Below, in pieces: positions 13,077 to 23,811 of a DNA stretch of 64,000 nt. Location of the stretch: NCBI GenBank assembly GCA_039519185.1, contig CM076846.1, positions 151,542,605 through 151,606,604 on the forward strand, written 5' to 3'. The notes beneath the pieces are model-generated. The model was not told the DNA's origin and did no database searches. It saw nothing but the letters and a program-made list of their open reading frames with translations. This DNA comes from Astragalus membranaceus (taxonomy: Eukaryota; Streptophyta; Magnoliopsida; Fabales; Fabaceae). Each line of letters begins with the position of its first letter. The stretch's first letter is position 1. The position numbers and the translations under genes were made by a program.

Positions 13077-13719
13077 CCCTGCACTAAGTAGTCTAAACTA
13101 TGAAGCAATTAGAAGGCCTAATTAATTTTTGGTTAGTCTTTCATGGTTATATGTCATTGAAATGAAAAATATAGAGGGCATACTTTAAAGCACTAGGAAT
13201 TATTCATTAACCACAATGTCATTGAAATGAAAAATATAGAGGGCATACTCTAAAATGCAATTAAACAGAAACCACAATTGCTTGATGTTAATTATAAGCA
13301 CGGCATCTTTTTGTTGCATAATATTTTGGAGAGGTTATATCTCTATGATCTTTATTTTGATGCCATGTTTATTTTAAACAACTCATGATTTTTAATTTTG
13401 TGAAAATGCAGTCCAATTTCAACCAGGTTGCAATGTGGTGTTTTCAAGACCTCAAACGAGCACATAGGACTCTCAAAAGGAATACATTTACCAGTTTGGT
13501 TCTTGATAACCAATCCAATGTGGTGTTTTCTAGCCAATGTAACTTTTAAAAAGAATTCTTGTTTGTAATATTATTTTGAATGCAATAAAGTAAATTTTAA
13601 TCTAGTTGTTTTCTTATATTTTTAGGTGTTATCATTGTAAATATATAATATTTGAGCATTCCATATGATTTTACTAGCGGCCAAATTAAAAATAATTTTT
13701 TTTTATAAAAACCTATTTA
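13077..13719. other. CACTA interior right of the solo LTR, no gene assigned
   Basis: The sequence resumes the element interrupted at 10453. A 43-bp phrase (GTCATTGAAATGAAAAATAT...) is duplicated near 13154 and 13218. An open stretch at 13411-13551 (exon-like, after TGCAG, starting SNFNQVAMWCFQDLKRAHRT) could be the last exon of the transposon gene, but I do not recognise the product. Confidence 0.4.
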
Positions 13720-14105
13720 ATTAAGACGGTTTAGAACCGCCATCAGCCAAATTAAAAATAATTTTTTTTATAAAAAACTAATTAATTGCAGCGGTTTAAA
13801 ACCGCCATTAAATGCTATGTCAAAACTTAGAACTGCCGCAAAAATCCACTAAAACCATCGCAGATATTGAGGATTATTCTAACTCAACAACTGTTTAGTG
13901 GCGGTTCAAAATTTCCGTATATGTAAAACCGCCACATAAACCGCCGCAAATTGCTACTCTGGGCGGTTACTCCAGCAGTTGCAAAAACCGCCGTAGAGTC
14001 TCCTCGCGGCGGGGAAAACTGCAGCGGTTTTGAAACCGCCGCGAGAAGCATTTGGTAGCGGTCAAAACCGCTGCAGAATGCTTTTTGAACCGCCGTAGAA
14101 TGCCA
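13720..14105. repeat. CACTA subterminal palindromic repeats (GCGGTTT/AAACCGC)
   Basis: At least ten copies of GCGGTTT-type words in both orientations lie within 400 bp of the CACTA right end, for example GACGGTTTAGAACCGCCAT near 13724 and GCAGCGGTTTTGAAACCGCC near 14021. Subterminal arrays like this are binding sites for the CACTA-encoded DNA-binding protein in known En/Spm systems. That role is inferred here. Confidence 0.75.
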
Positions 14106-14119
14106 GTTTTGTTGTAGTG

Positions 14120-14962
14120 TCTGGCTTGTTTTATTCGTAACTTTTAATCCGGAACCCCGATTTTTATGTTCCGAGATGCGTTGGAAAGCTAATGAAAATG
14201 TCTACACGTCTGAGTAGGTTTCGAAAGGTGTCTCTTTTCAAAAGATACTTTTCCGGACCATAAGCCGTTAAACCCTAAGGTAATAGTAAGCCTCTTTTCC
14301 TTTAGAGGAAACAGTCATGCCTCGCCAGGGAGATCACTATTGTTAGAATTATTCATACCTTAATGTCTAAGTATTGGAGATCACAAGAGGATAGTCGGTT
14401 TTTGAAAAGCCATGTGGTTAGTAGGTTTCCAAGACGCCGTGTACCAAAATAAGATTATAGTGTCTTACGGTTAAGTACCCAAGACCAACTCATGAGGAAG
14501 AGAGACACCCTTGCTAGTATGTGGAGACATTGTTTTACGTTCAAATAGCTTCAAACAAAATTTTTATAAAAACCCTACCCACTTACCAGTCGGTCGCGGA
14601 CAGTGATTGTTCCCGAATCCAACCCAAAACACTAGAGGTATCTCCAGGTGAACCAAAAGGTGATGTTCCAAACTTTTGCCAGTCGTAAGAGCGGAGTTTA
14701 AGATGAGTGCGTTAGTGCGTTAACTGATAAAGAAAGGCAGAAGTATTAAGCGAGGTAATTGTTTTCAGGATTCTACTAGTTGAATGCCAATAGAATAAGT
14801 ATGTGTTGAACTTGACATTGTTCAAAATTCAACACGATGTTTGAAATTGCAATGTAACTAGGATTTAATAATCCTAGTATGTGTTGATGAGTTGTTCTCT
14901 TGCGCTGTTCTTGATTGATGATTGTGCTGATTGTTTATGATGTGACTGAGGTAATATGTTTG

Positions 14963-15032
<70 letters not shown>

Positions 15033-15445
15033 CTGAGATTTGGAGACGGCCCAATGCGGGTATTATATAAGTGATGTAGCTTGATCGAATGAATCCAAAA
15101 ATGGTCATAACATTTGATGCTAGGTTACATGCTTCGTGTACATTATGTGTATAAGATATTGATTTGTACGCGAATCAATGATTGAGATACTGTGTTGGAT
15201 TGCAATTGGTATGTCGGGTTATCTTTTAAAGGTGTTGTTGTTGACCGAAATTAAGTTAAGGATTGATTGGGTATGAGTCCGGAGTGAACGGAATAGCGAA
15301 ATTTGATGCAAAACAGAATTTTAGGAAAATTTTGGAAAGACACGTTTTCTTTTTTCCGTACAATGCCAAGTCTTTCCCCAATCCTTCCCTAACTTGACCT
15401 AAGTTACTCTAACCCTAGTGAGACTACTTGAAGTATGGTTGTATA
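14120..15445. other. Unassigned repeat-like sequence left of the hAT MITE
   Basis: No coding potential. Phrases such as CGTAACTTTTAATCCGGAA resemble gypsy LTR or internal sequence, so this may be part of the same degraded gypsy element as 15791-16236. It contains an AT microsatellite (14966-15029). Confidence 0.35.
14966..15029. repeat. (TA)n microsatellite
   Basis: About 32 uninterrupted TA units. Confidence 0.95.
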
Positions 15446-15782
15446 CAGTGACGGATCCAGAAATTTTTACTTGTGGGGGCAAAAAAATAGTCTATAATTT
15501 TGTCTAAAATGTAGTGTAAATTTTAACAAAATACATAATTTCATTAAAAAAATCCTAAATTTCTACAAATTACATAGCTAAAAAGGTAAAATTAGTACCA
15601 ATTTATTCTCTTTTTTATTTATCTATTGTAAATTTCTACATTTAATTTTAAAAAATTATCATATGGGGTCAACCTTTAGTTTTTATGGGGGCAAAATAAA
15701 TTTGTTAAATATATTTCTAACCAAAATAATTTTTTAAGTGGGGGCAAATGCCCCCAATTCAATGTGAATAGATCCGTCCCTG
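15446..15782. mobile_element. hAT-type MITE, 337 bp
   Basis: Terminal inverted repeats CAGTGACGGATC (left) and CAGGGACGGATC (right, complement strand) differ at one position. A perfect 8-bp target duplication GTTGTATA flanks it at 15438-15445 and 15783-15790. The TIR type and the 8-bp duplication fit the hAT superfamily. It has no coding capacity. Confidence 0.9.
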
Positions 15783-15790
15783 GTTGTATA

Positions 15791-16236
15791 ATCGAAACAT
15801 TTTCAAAACAGTTGTAAATTTCATTTCACTTGTGACGTTCAATTTCGAAAAACCCGAGTGTGATTATACTGTTTTAATAAAAGTCCTACTTCGAGTAATG
15901 ATATTTTAAGTTAGGGTGAGTTATCATTATGAGGAAAAACGTTTTCAAAATGTTCTTATTTTGAAAACTAGTAAAAAAGGATTTTCTACCGATTTGAATG
16001 AGCCTCCTAAGGAGTATTTTTCCAGCCTAGTATTGCGCCTAAGTATGCGCATCCTGAGTTTCACTTCGTTTGATTGTGAAACCATGCATCGACCCTAGGT
16101 TGTAAGATTGTTTCCAAACCAATTGTGTGTACAATAGGAAAGTTATGTAAAGTCTATTAGTTGACGAATTTTCATGTCAATTATGCGAATATGACTTGAA
16201 CGATTTTGAGGACAAAATCTTTCAAGTTGAGGTGAT
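15791..16236 (+). mobile_element. Degraded Ty3/gypsy 3' internal end with polypurine-like tract
   Basis: This ends GAGGACAAAATCTTTCAAGTTGAGGTGAT, split here as GAGGACAAAATC and TTTCAAGTTGAGGTGAT. It has the layout of the 3' internal end of gypsy elements (compare GAGGGCGAAATTCTTTTAAG with its purine tract before each array LTR). When the array at 16240-28554 and one copy of its target duplication are removed, this tract abuts TGTAACATCCCC at 28557. I infer that it is the 3' internal end of the element whose 3' LTR is 28557-31161. No coding frame survives. Confidence 0.6.
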
Positions 16237-16469
16237 TGTTGTAACAGCCCAAAATAATTAGTTAATTTATTTAATTAATTTTCTAGGGTTGGTGTTTGAG
16301 AAAAATAAAATAAAATTATAGGAATAATTATTTAGGGATTTTATGTGATAGAATATTAGAAATAATTAGTTGTTAGTATATGTGGATAGGTGGTGGCGAA
16401 TTAGAGGTGTTAGTGGAGGCCCATGATTAAGTCATAAACTAAGAAAGCCCACGATTGGTTAAGTGAGCC

Positions 16470-16477
16470 TATAAATA
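16470..16477 (+). promoter_or_regulatory. TATA box of array LTR (also at 18994, 21518, 24042, 26566)
   Basis: TATAAATA in the context GAGCCTATAAATAAGGAG, about 230 bp into the LTR. A start site 25-35 bp downstream would leave some 1.9 kb of R-U5 sequence carrying the hairpin and GGTGAGC repeats in the transcript. Inferred from sequence only. Confidence 0.6.
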
Positions 16478-17675
16478 AGGAGTTTTTAAGTTAGGGTTTC
16501 ATTAGTTGAGAAAATTAGATTTTGTGAGAGAGTGAGAGCTAAGGAGTGACGGCCAAGGCAAGGAAAAAGAGAGGAATTTCGTGGCTTCCATAGAGAAAAA
16601 GAAAGAGAGGAGTTCGTGACCAAGAAAGAAAAGAGGAGAGAGAAGAAAAGCTAAGTTTTTTCAAGGTTTCTAAGCCTAAGGATTCGAGTTATTCAATAAG
16701 GTAAGGGGGCTCTCGTTCATAGTTAATAATTTATAAACCACGAAATCATGGGTACTAGGTGTTAGGAGTAGTTTTTTAAATTGCTGTTGATGTTTATAAT
16801 ATCTATATGTGGCTGAAGTGTGATGGTTGTTTGTGTTGTTGAATTCACTGTTTTGAGATGTTCTGACATAGGTTTAGTATTTCAGTGACTGAGAACGTTT
16901 TACTAATTGAAAAATTATGTGGTTTGTCATTTCGAAAACTTGATTGAATGCTTGTTAATTTGACGCTGGTTTGGTTGCGTTTAGAGTTGTGTAGCTCGAG
17001 ATATGAATTCCACAAGTTAGGGTAATATTCTGGAAGCATTCTGGACATAGGTTCGGTATTTTTAAAACTGGGAACTTTCTGTTCGTCAAAAAATTATGAG
17101 ACTTTTTTTGTTAGAAAACAGACTTAATTTCGGTCACTTTGGCACTGGTTTGGTTAAATTTGGAGTAGTGTAGCTCGAGTTATGAGCGTCCCAAGTCAGG
17201 TCAAATTTCTGGACTTAAACTAGGTATAGGTTCAGTGTTTCAGGTCTTGTGTCTTCAATTGAACTCTGATTTGAACGATTCTTTTTCCATTAGAAACTAT
17301 ACTCAAATTGCTTTTGTTAAGGCTAAGGTTTTGTTCCATTTGGTCAAGTTTAAGTTAGTTTAGAGTGATTTGAAGTAGAAGGACAGAATCTGTCCCGGAT
17401 AGCTAAGTGATGTTTGAGTGTCTTTACGAAAATGCCCTTAGTGGCCAACGTGCGAGTGTTTTTGGTGATGTTTGGTGAGCTGAATATTTGTTAGATGTTG
17501 GTGAGCAGAATACTTATTAATTATTGGTGAGCTGAATTACTTATTGGTGAGCTAAATAATTACTGGTGAGCTGAATTAATGTTGGTGAGTGTGATAACCG
17601 TAGTTATGGTGTTTTTGTGTGTGTATGTTGCATGGTCCTAGAGTCTCATGATCATGTGCATATTTTGGTGAGCAG

Positions 17676-17789
17676 AAGGCTTCGGCCTTATTATAATTAT
17701 ATTTGGTGTGCAGAGGCTTCGGCCTAATTTCGAAAATTGGTGAGCAGAGGCTTCGGCCTAGTTATTTTGGTGAGCAGAGGCTTCGGCCT
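17676..17789 (+). repeat. Four cUUCGg hairpin repeats in each array LTR
   Basis: AAGGC-TTCG-GCCTT at 17676-17689 and AGGC-TTCG-GCCT at 17714-17725, 17748-17759 and 17778-17789, each after a GGTG(A/T)GCAGA phrase. As RNA each would fold into a 4-5-bp stem closed by C-G with a UUCG tetraloop, a known ultrastable class. The block recurs in all five LTRs at +2524-bp steps, 20 hairpins in total. Confidence 0.8.
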
Positions 17790-18458
17790 ATCTTGGTGAG
17801 TGCCCTCAAGGCAAGTTTTTGGTGTTGATGGATCCACATGCATATGCCCAGTGGAGTTTTGGGTTGCATCTCATACATTGCATACGCGTCCTGTGTTTGA
17901 TTGCGTCTTCTTGAACTAATGGTGTAACTATGTTCTGGGTGTAACTGTATTTGGTGTGACGGTACTTGGTGTAACAGTATTCGGCGTAACTGGATTTGGT
18001 GTAACTGTATTATTGGTGTAATAGATTGATGGTATCCCTGGTGTGCCTATTATACTGTGTTTCTTGTTTTATCTATTATTATCTACGTAGTGAGACTCAC
18101 CCTACTGCGTCGTGTTGCCTCGTATGTCGGCAACCTGCAGGTGACGGTGACTGAAGGTGGCTAGAGATTCTTCTTCTAGTATGGTCGAGTCGGCTCTGAT
18201 ACGTAGCACTCGGGAGGGTTGTCCTTGTGTCTTTCCTTATGTGTTATGTATATGCCTTTCTAAGTTGTAAACCTTTTGAAGTATGATTGCCAAGTGAAAC
18301 CTTTTTATTTCCGCTGCATGTTTTTGAAAAGAAGTTAGTTATAATTAAAGTACTCTGTTTGCGAAGTGGTTTTCCGGTTCGAAAAATGTGACACTCTTTT
18401 GGCGCGAAAAACTCTGATATTTTTTAATAAACCGTTGGGTAGAAAAAGGGGTGTTACA

Positions 18459-18763
18459 TTAGTGGTATCAGAGCAATGGTTGGTCCGTCCGGCCAAGTCA
18501 TCGAGTCGTTGTGTCGGTTAGCGACCAACTGTTGTCTTTTTAGTGCTAACCAATGTTTGCGTTGCAGGTACATCAAAAGTTGCCAATGGTAAGTGATCTA
18601 GTGGGGGAGACATCCCTACTAGTGTTATGTGTATCCCTATGTGCTGTTGTCTGGTTTGTTTTTGACCTTCCCTGCTGTGTGAACTGTGTGTGATTGTTAG
18701 TGGGAGAGTGTTAGTTTTAGCGGGTAAATTTCGAGGGCGAAATTCTTTTAAGTGGGGGAGAGT
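18459..18763 (+). mobile_element. Array internal domain 1 with PBS and PPT
   Basis: 305 bp. The primer binding site TGGTATCAGAGC at 18463-18474 is the standard initiator-tRNA-Met type, 4 nt after the LTR. The polypurine tract AGTGGGGGAGAGT ends at 18763, directly before the next LTR. The sequence between has no meaningful open frame. A retrotransposon of this kind keeps only the cis signals for reverse transcription. Confidence 0.9.
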
Positions 18764-20982
18764 TGTAACAGCCCAAAATAATTAGTTAATTTATTTAATT
18801 AATTATCTAGGGTTGGTGTTTGAGAAAAATAAAATAAAATTATAGGAATAATTATTTAGGGATTTTATGTGATAGAATATTAGAAATAATTAGTTGTTAG
18901 TATATGTGGATAGGTGGTGGCGAATTAGAGGTGTTAGTGGAGGCCCATGATTAAGTCATAAACTAAGAAAGCCCACGATTGGTTAAGTGAGCCTATAAAT
19001 AAGGAGTTTTTAAGTTAGGGTTTCATTAGTTGAGAAAATTAGATTTTGTGAGAGAGTGAGAGCTAAGGAGTGACGGCCAAGGCAAGGAAAAAGAGAGGAA
19101 TTTCGTGGCTTCCATAGAGAAAAAGAAAGAGAGGAGTTCGTGACCAAGAAAGAAAAGAGGAGAGAGAAGAAAAGCTAAGTTTTTTCAAGGTTTCTAAGCC
19201 TAAGGATTCGAGTTATTCAATAAGGTAAGGGGGCTCTCGTTCATAGTTAATAATTTATAAACCACGAAATCATGGGTACTAGGTGTTAGGAGTAGTTTTT
19301 TAAATTGCTGTTGATGTTTATAATATCTATATGTGGCTGAAGTGTGATGGTTGTTTGTGTTGTTGAATTCACTGTTTTGAGATGTTCTGACATAGGTTTA
19401 GTATTTCAGTGACTGAGAACGTTTTACTAATTGAAAAATTATGTGGTTTGTCATTTCGAAAACTTGATTGAATGCTTGTTAATTTGACGCTGGTTTGGTT
19501 GCGTTTAGAGTTGTGTAGCTCGAGATATGAATTCCACAAGTTAGGGTAATATTCTGGAAGCATTCTGGACATAGGTTCGGTATTTTTAAAACTGGGAACT
19601 TTCTGTTCGTCAAAAAATTATGAGACTTTTTTTGTTAGAAAACAGACTTAATTTCGGTCACTTTGGCACTGGTTTGGTTAAATTTGGAGTAGTGTAGCTC
19701 GAGTTATGAGCGTCCCAAGTCAGGTCAAATTTCTGGACTTAAACTAGGTATAGGTTCAGTGTTTCAGGTCTTGTGTCTTCAATTGAACTCTGATTTGAAC
19801 GATTCTTTTTCCATTAGAAACTATACTCAAATTGCTTTTGTTAAGGCTAAGGTTTTGTTCCATTTGGTCAAGTTTAAGTTAGTTTAGAGTGATTTGAAGT
19901 AGAAGGACAGAATCTGTCCCGGATAGCTAAGTGATGTTTGAGTGTCTTTACGAAAATGCCCTTAGTGGCCAACGTGCGAGTGTTTTTGGTGATGTTTGGT
20001 GAGCTGAATATTTGTTAGATGTTGGTGAGCAGAATACTTATTAATTATTGGTGAGCTGAATTACTTATTGGTGAGCTAAATAATTACTGGTGAGCTGAAT
20101 TAATGTTGGTGAGTGTGATAACCGTAGTTATGGTGTTTTTGTGTGTGTATGTTGCATGGTCCTAGAGTCTCATGATCATGTGCATATTTTGGTGAGCAGA
20201 AGGCTTCGGCCTTATTATAATTATATTTGGTGTGCAGAGGCTTCGGCCTAATTTCGAAAATTGGTGAGCAGAGGCTTCGGCCTAGTTATTTTGGTGAGCA
20301 GAGGCTTCGGCCTATCTTGGTGAGTGCCCTCAAGGCAAGTTTTTGGTGTTGATGGATCCACATGCATATGCCCAGTGGAGTTTTGGGTTGCATCTCATAC
20401 ATTGCATACGCGTCCTGTGTTTGATTGCGTCTTCTTGAACTAATGGTGTAACTATGTTCTGGGTGTAACTGTATTTGGTGTGACGGTACTTGGTGTAACA
20501 GTATTCGGCGTAACTGGATTTGGTGTAACTGTATTATTGGTGTAATAGATTGATGGTATCCCTGGTGTGCCTATTATACTGTGTTTCTTGTTTTATCTAT
20601 TATTATCTACGTAGTGAGACTCACCCTACTGCGTCGTGTTGCCTCGTATGTCGGCAACCTGCAGGTGACGGTGACTGAAGGTGGCTAGAGATTCTTCTTC
20701 TAGTATGGTCGAGTCGGCTCTGATACGTAGCACTCGGGAGGGTTGTCCTTGTGTCTTTCCTTATGTGTTATGTATATGCCTTTCTAAGTTGTAAACCTTT
20801 TGAAGTATGATTGCCAAGTGAAACCTTTTTATTTCCGCTGCATGTTTTTGAAAAGAAGTTAGTTATAATTAAAGTACTCTGTTTGCGAAGTGGTTTTCCG
20901 GTTCGAAAAATGTGACACTCTTTTGGCGCGAAAAACTCTGATATTTTTTAATAAACCGTTGGGTAGAAAAAGGGGTGTTACA
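18764..20982 (+). repeat. Array LTR 2
   Basis: By eye identical to LTR 3 over its length, with no private variant noticed. Same TATA (18994) and hairpins (about 20200-20313). Confidence 0.9.
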
Positions 20983-21287
20983 TTAGTGGTATCAGAGCAA
21001 TGGTTGGTCCGTCCGGCCAAGTCATCGAGTCGTTGTGTCGGTTAGCGACCAACTGTTGTCTTTTTAGTGCTAACCAATGTTTGCGTTGCAGGTACATCAA
21101 AAGTTGCCAATGGTAAGTGATCTAGTGGGGGAGACATCCCTACTAGTGTTATGTGTATCCCTATGTGCTGTTGTCTGGTTTGTTTTTGACCTTCCCTGCT
21201 GTGTGAACTGTGTGTGATTGTTAGTGGGAGAGTGTTAGTTTTAGCGGGTAAATTTCGAGGGCGAAATTCTTTTAAGTGGGGGAGAGT
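20983..21287 (+). mobile_element. Array internal domain 2
   Basis: Copy of the 305-bp segment with PBS at 20987-20998 and a purine tract ending at 21287. It looks identical to internal domain 1. Confidence 0.9.
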
Positions 21288-23506
21288 TGTAACAGCCCAA
21301 AATAATTAGTTAATTTATTTAATTAATTATCTAGGGTTGGTGTTTGAGAAAAATAAAATAAAATTATAGGAATAATTATTTAGGGATTTTATGTGATAGA
21401 ATATTAGAAATAATTAGTTGTTAGTATATGTGGATAGGTGGTGGCGAATTAGAGGTGTTAGTGGAGGCCCATGATTAAGTCATAAACTAAGAAAGCCCAC
21501 GATTGGTTAAGTGAGCCTATAAATAAGGAGTTTTTAAGTTAGGGTTTCATTAGTTGAGAAAATTAGATTTTGTGAGAGAGTGAGAGCTAAGGAGTGACGG
21601 CCAAGGCAAGGAAAAAGAGAGGAATTTCGTGGCTTCCATAGAGAAAAAGAAAGAGAGGAGTTCGTGACCAAGAAAGAAAAGAGGAGAGAGAAGAAAAGCT
21701 AAGTTTTTTCAAGGTTTCTAAGCCTAAGGATTCGAGTTATTCAATAAGGTAAGGGGGCTCTCGTTCATAGTTAATAATTTATAAACCACGAAATCATGGG
21801 TACTAGGTGTTAGGAGTAGTTTTTTAAATTGCTGTTGATGTTTATAATATCTATATGTGGCTGAAGTGTGATGGTTGTTTGTGTTGTTGAATTCACTGTT
21901 TTGAGATGTTCTGACATAGGTTTAGTATTTCAGTGACTGAGAACGTTTTACTAATTGAAAAATTATGTGGTTTGTCATTTCGAAAACTTGATTGAATGCT
22001 TGTTAATTTGACGCTGGTTTGGTTGCGTTTAGAGTTGTGTAGCTCGAGATATGAATTCCACAAGTTAGGGTAATATTCTGGAAGCATTCTGGACATAGGT
22101 TCGGTATTTTTAAAACTGGGAACTTTCTGTTCGTCAAAAAATTATGAGACTTTTTTTGTTAGAAAACAGACTTAATTTCGGTCACTTTGGCACTGGTTTG
22201 GTTAAATTTGGAGTAGTGTAGCTCGAGTTATGAGCGTCCCAAGTCAGGTCAAATTTCTGGACTTAAACTAGGTATAGGTTCAGTGTTTCAGGTCTTGTGT
22301 CTTCAATTGAACTCTGATTTGAACGATTCTTTTTCCATTAGAAACTATACTCAAATTGCTTTTGTTAAGGCTAAGGTTTTGTTCCATTTGGTCAAGTTTA
22401 AGTTAGTTTAGAGTGATTTGAAGTAGAAGGACAGAATCTGTCCCGGATAGCTAAGTGATGTTTGAGTGTCTTTACGAAAATGCCCTTAGTGGCCAACGTG
22501 CGAGTGTTTTTGGTGATGTTTGGTGAGCTGAATATTTGTTAGATGTTGGTGAGCAGAATACTTATTAATTATTGGTGAGCTGAATTACTTATTGGTGAGC
22601 TAAATAATTACTGGTGAGCTGAATTAATGTTGGTGAGTGTGATAACCGTAGTTATGGTGTTTTTGTGTGTGTATGTTGCATGGTCCTAGAGTCTCATGAT
22701 CATGTGCATATTTTGGTGAGCAGAAGGCTTCGGCCTTATTATAATTATATTTGGTGTGCAGAGGCTTCGGCCTAATTTCGAAAATTGGTGAGCAGAGGCT
22801 TCGGCCTAGTTATTTTGGTGAGCAGAGGCTTCGGCCTATCTTGGTGAGTGCCCTCAAGGCAAGTTTTTGGTGTTGATGGATCCACATGCATATGCCCAGT
22901 GGAGTTTTGGGTTGCATCTCATACATTGCATACGCGTCCTGTGTTTGATTGCGTCTTCTTGAACTAATGGTGTAACTATGTTCTGGGTGTAACTGTATTT
23001 GGTGTGACGGTACTTGGTGTAACAGTATTCGGCGTAACTGGATTTGGTGTAACTGTATTATTGGTGTAATAGATTGATGGTATCCCTGGTGTGCCTATTA
23101 TACTGTGTTTCTTGTTTTATCTATTATTATCTACGTAGTGAGACTCACCCTACTGCGTCGTGTTGCCTCGTATGTCGGCAACCTGCAGGTGACGGTGACT
23201 GAAGGTGGCTAGAGATTCTTCTTCTAGTATGGTCGAGTCGGCTCTGATACGTAGCACTCGGGAGGGTTGTCCTTGTGTCTTTCCTTATGTGTTATGTATA
23301 TGCCTTTCTAAGTTGTAAACCTTTTGAAGTATGATTGCCAAGTGAAACCTTTTTATTTCCGCTGCATGTTTTTGAAAAGAAGTTAGTTATAATTAAAGTA
23401 CTCTGTTTGCGAAGTGGTTTTCCGGTTCGAAAAATGTGACACTCTTTTGGCGCGAAAAACTCTGATATTTTTTAATAAACCGTTGGGTAGAAAAAGGGGT
23501 GTTACA
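21288..23506 (+). repeat. Array LTR 3
   Basis: No difference from LTR 2 noticed by eye. It is the central copy of the array. Confidence 0.9.
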
Positions 23507-23811
23507 TTAGTGGTATCAGAGCAATGGTTGGTCCGTCCGGCCAAGTCATCGAGTCGTTGTGTCGGTTAGCGACCAACTGTTGTCTTTTTAGTGCTAACCA
23601 ATGTTTGCGTTGCAGGTACATCAAAAGTTGCCAATGGTAAGTGATCTAGTGGGGGAGACATCCCTACTAGTGTTATGTGTATCCCTATGTGCTGTTGTCT
23701 GGTTTGTTTTTGACCTTCCCTGCTGTGTGAACTGTGTGTGATTGTTAGTGGGAGAGTGTTAGTTTTAGCGGGTAAATTTCGAGGGCGAAATTCTTTTAAG
23801 TGGGGGAGAGT
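23507..23811 (+). mobile_element. Array internal domain 3
   Basis: Copy of the 305-bp PBS/PPT segment, with PBS at 23511-23522 and a purine tract ending at 23811. Confidence 0.9.

Larger units (their letters stand above)
6950..14119 (+). mobile_element. CACTA (En/Spm) transposon, 3' portion with nested solo LTR
   Basis: The right end is ...TTTTGTTGTAGTG at 14119, the complement of a CACTACAACAAAA terminus, preceded by a block of GCGGTTT/AAACCGC palindromes (13720-14105) typical of CACTA subterminal repeats. A transposon gene fragment of the same family as the one in the complete CACTA at 53913-59257 lies at 8515-9528 on the same strand. No matching CACTA 5' terminus or GCGGTTT repeats occur between 6950 and 8515. 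I infer that the Ogre element inserted in the 5' part, leaving the true left end outside the window. The bases after the right end are TCT (candidate 3-bp duplication, unpaired here). Confidence 0.7.
16240..18458 (+). repeat. Array LTR 1
   Basis: TG...CA ends with short inverted termini TGTAACA/TGTTACA. Contents in order: TATA element at 16470, a purine-rich leader near 16525-16660, three diverged blocks with GTGTAGCTCGAG-type phrases (about 16850-17230), GGTGAGCTGAATTA repeats (17465-17590), four AGGCTTCGGCCT hairpins (17676-17789) and TTGGTGTAACTGTA repeats (17920-18030). Private variant seen: AATTTTCTAGGG near 16279 where LTRs 2-5 have AATTATCTAGGG. The 67-codon minus-strand open frame repeated in every copy is incidental. 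Confidence 0.9.

Noticed and set aside
18459..18763. Reading the array as an ordinary satellite
   Set aside because: Each unit has LTR termini, a tRNA-Met primer site and a polypurine tract in the right order, and the block has a retroviral-type 5-bp target duplication.
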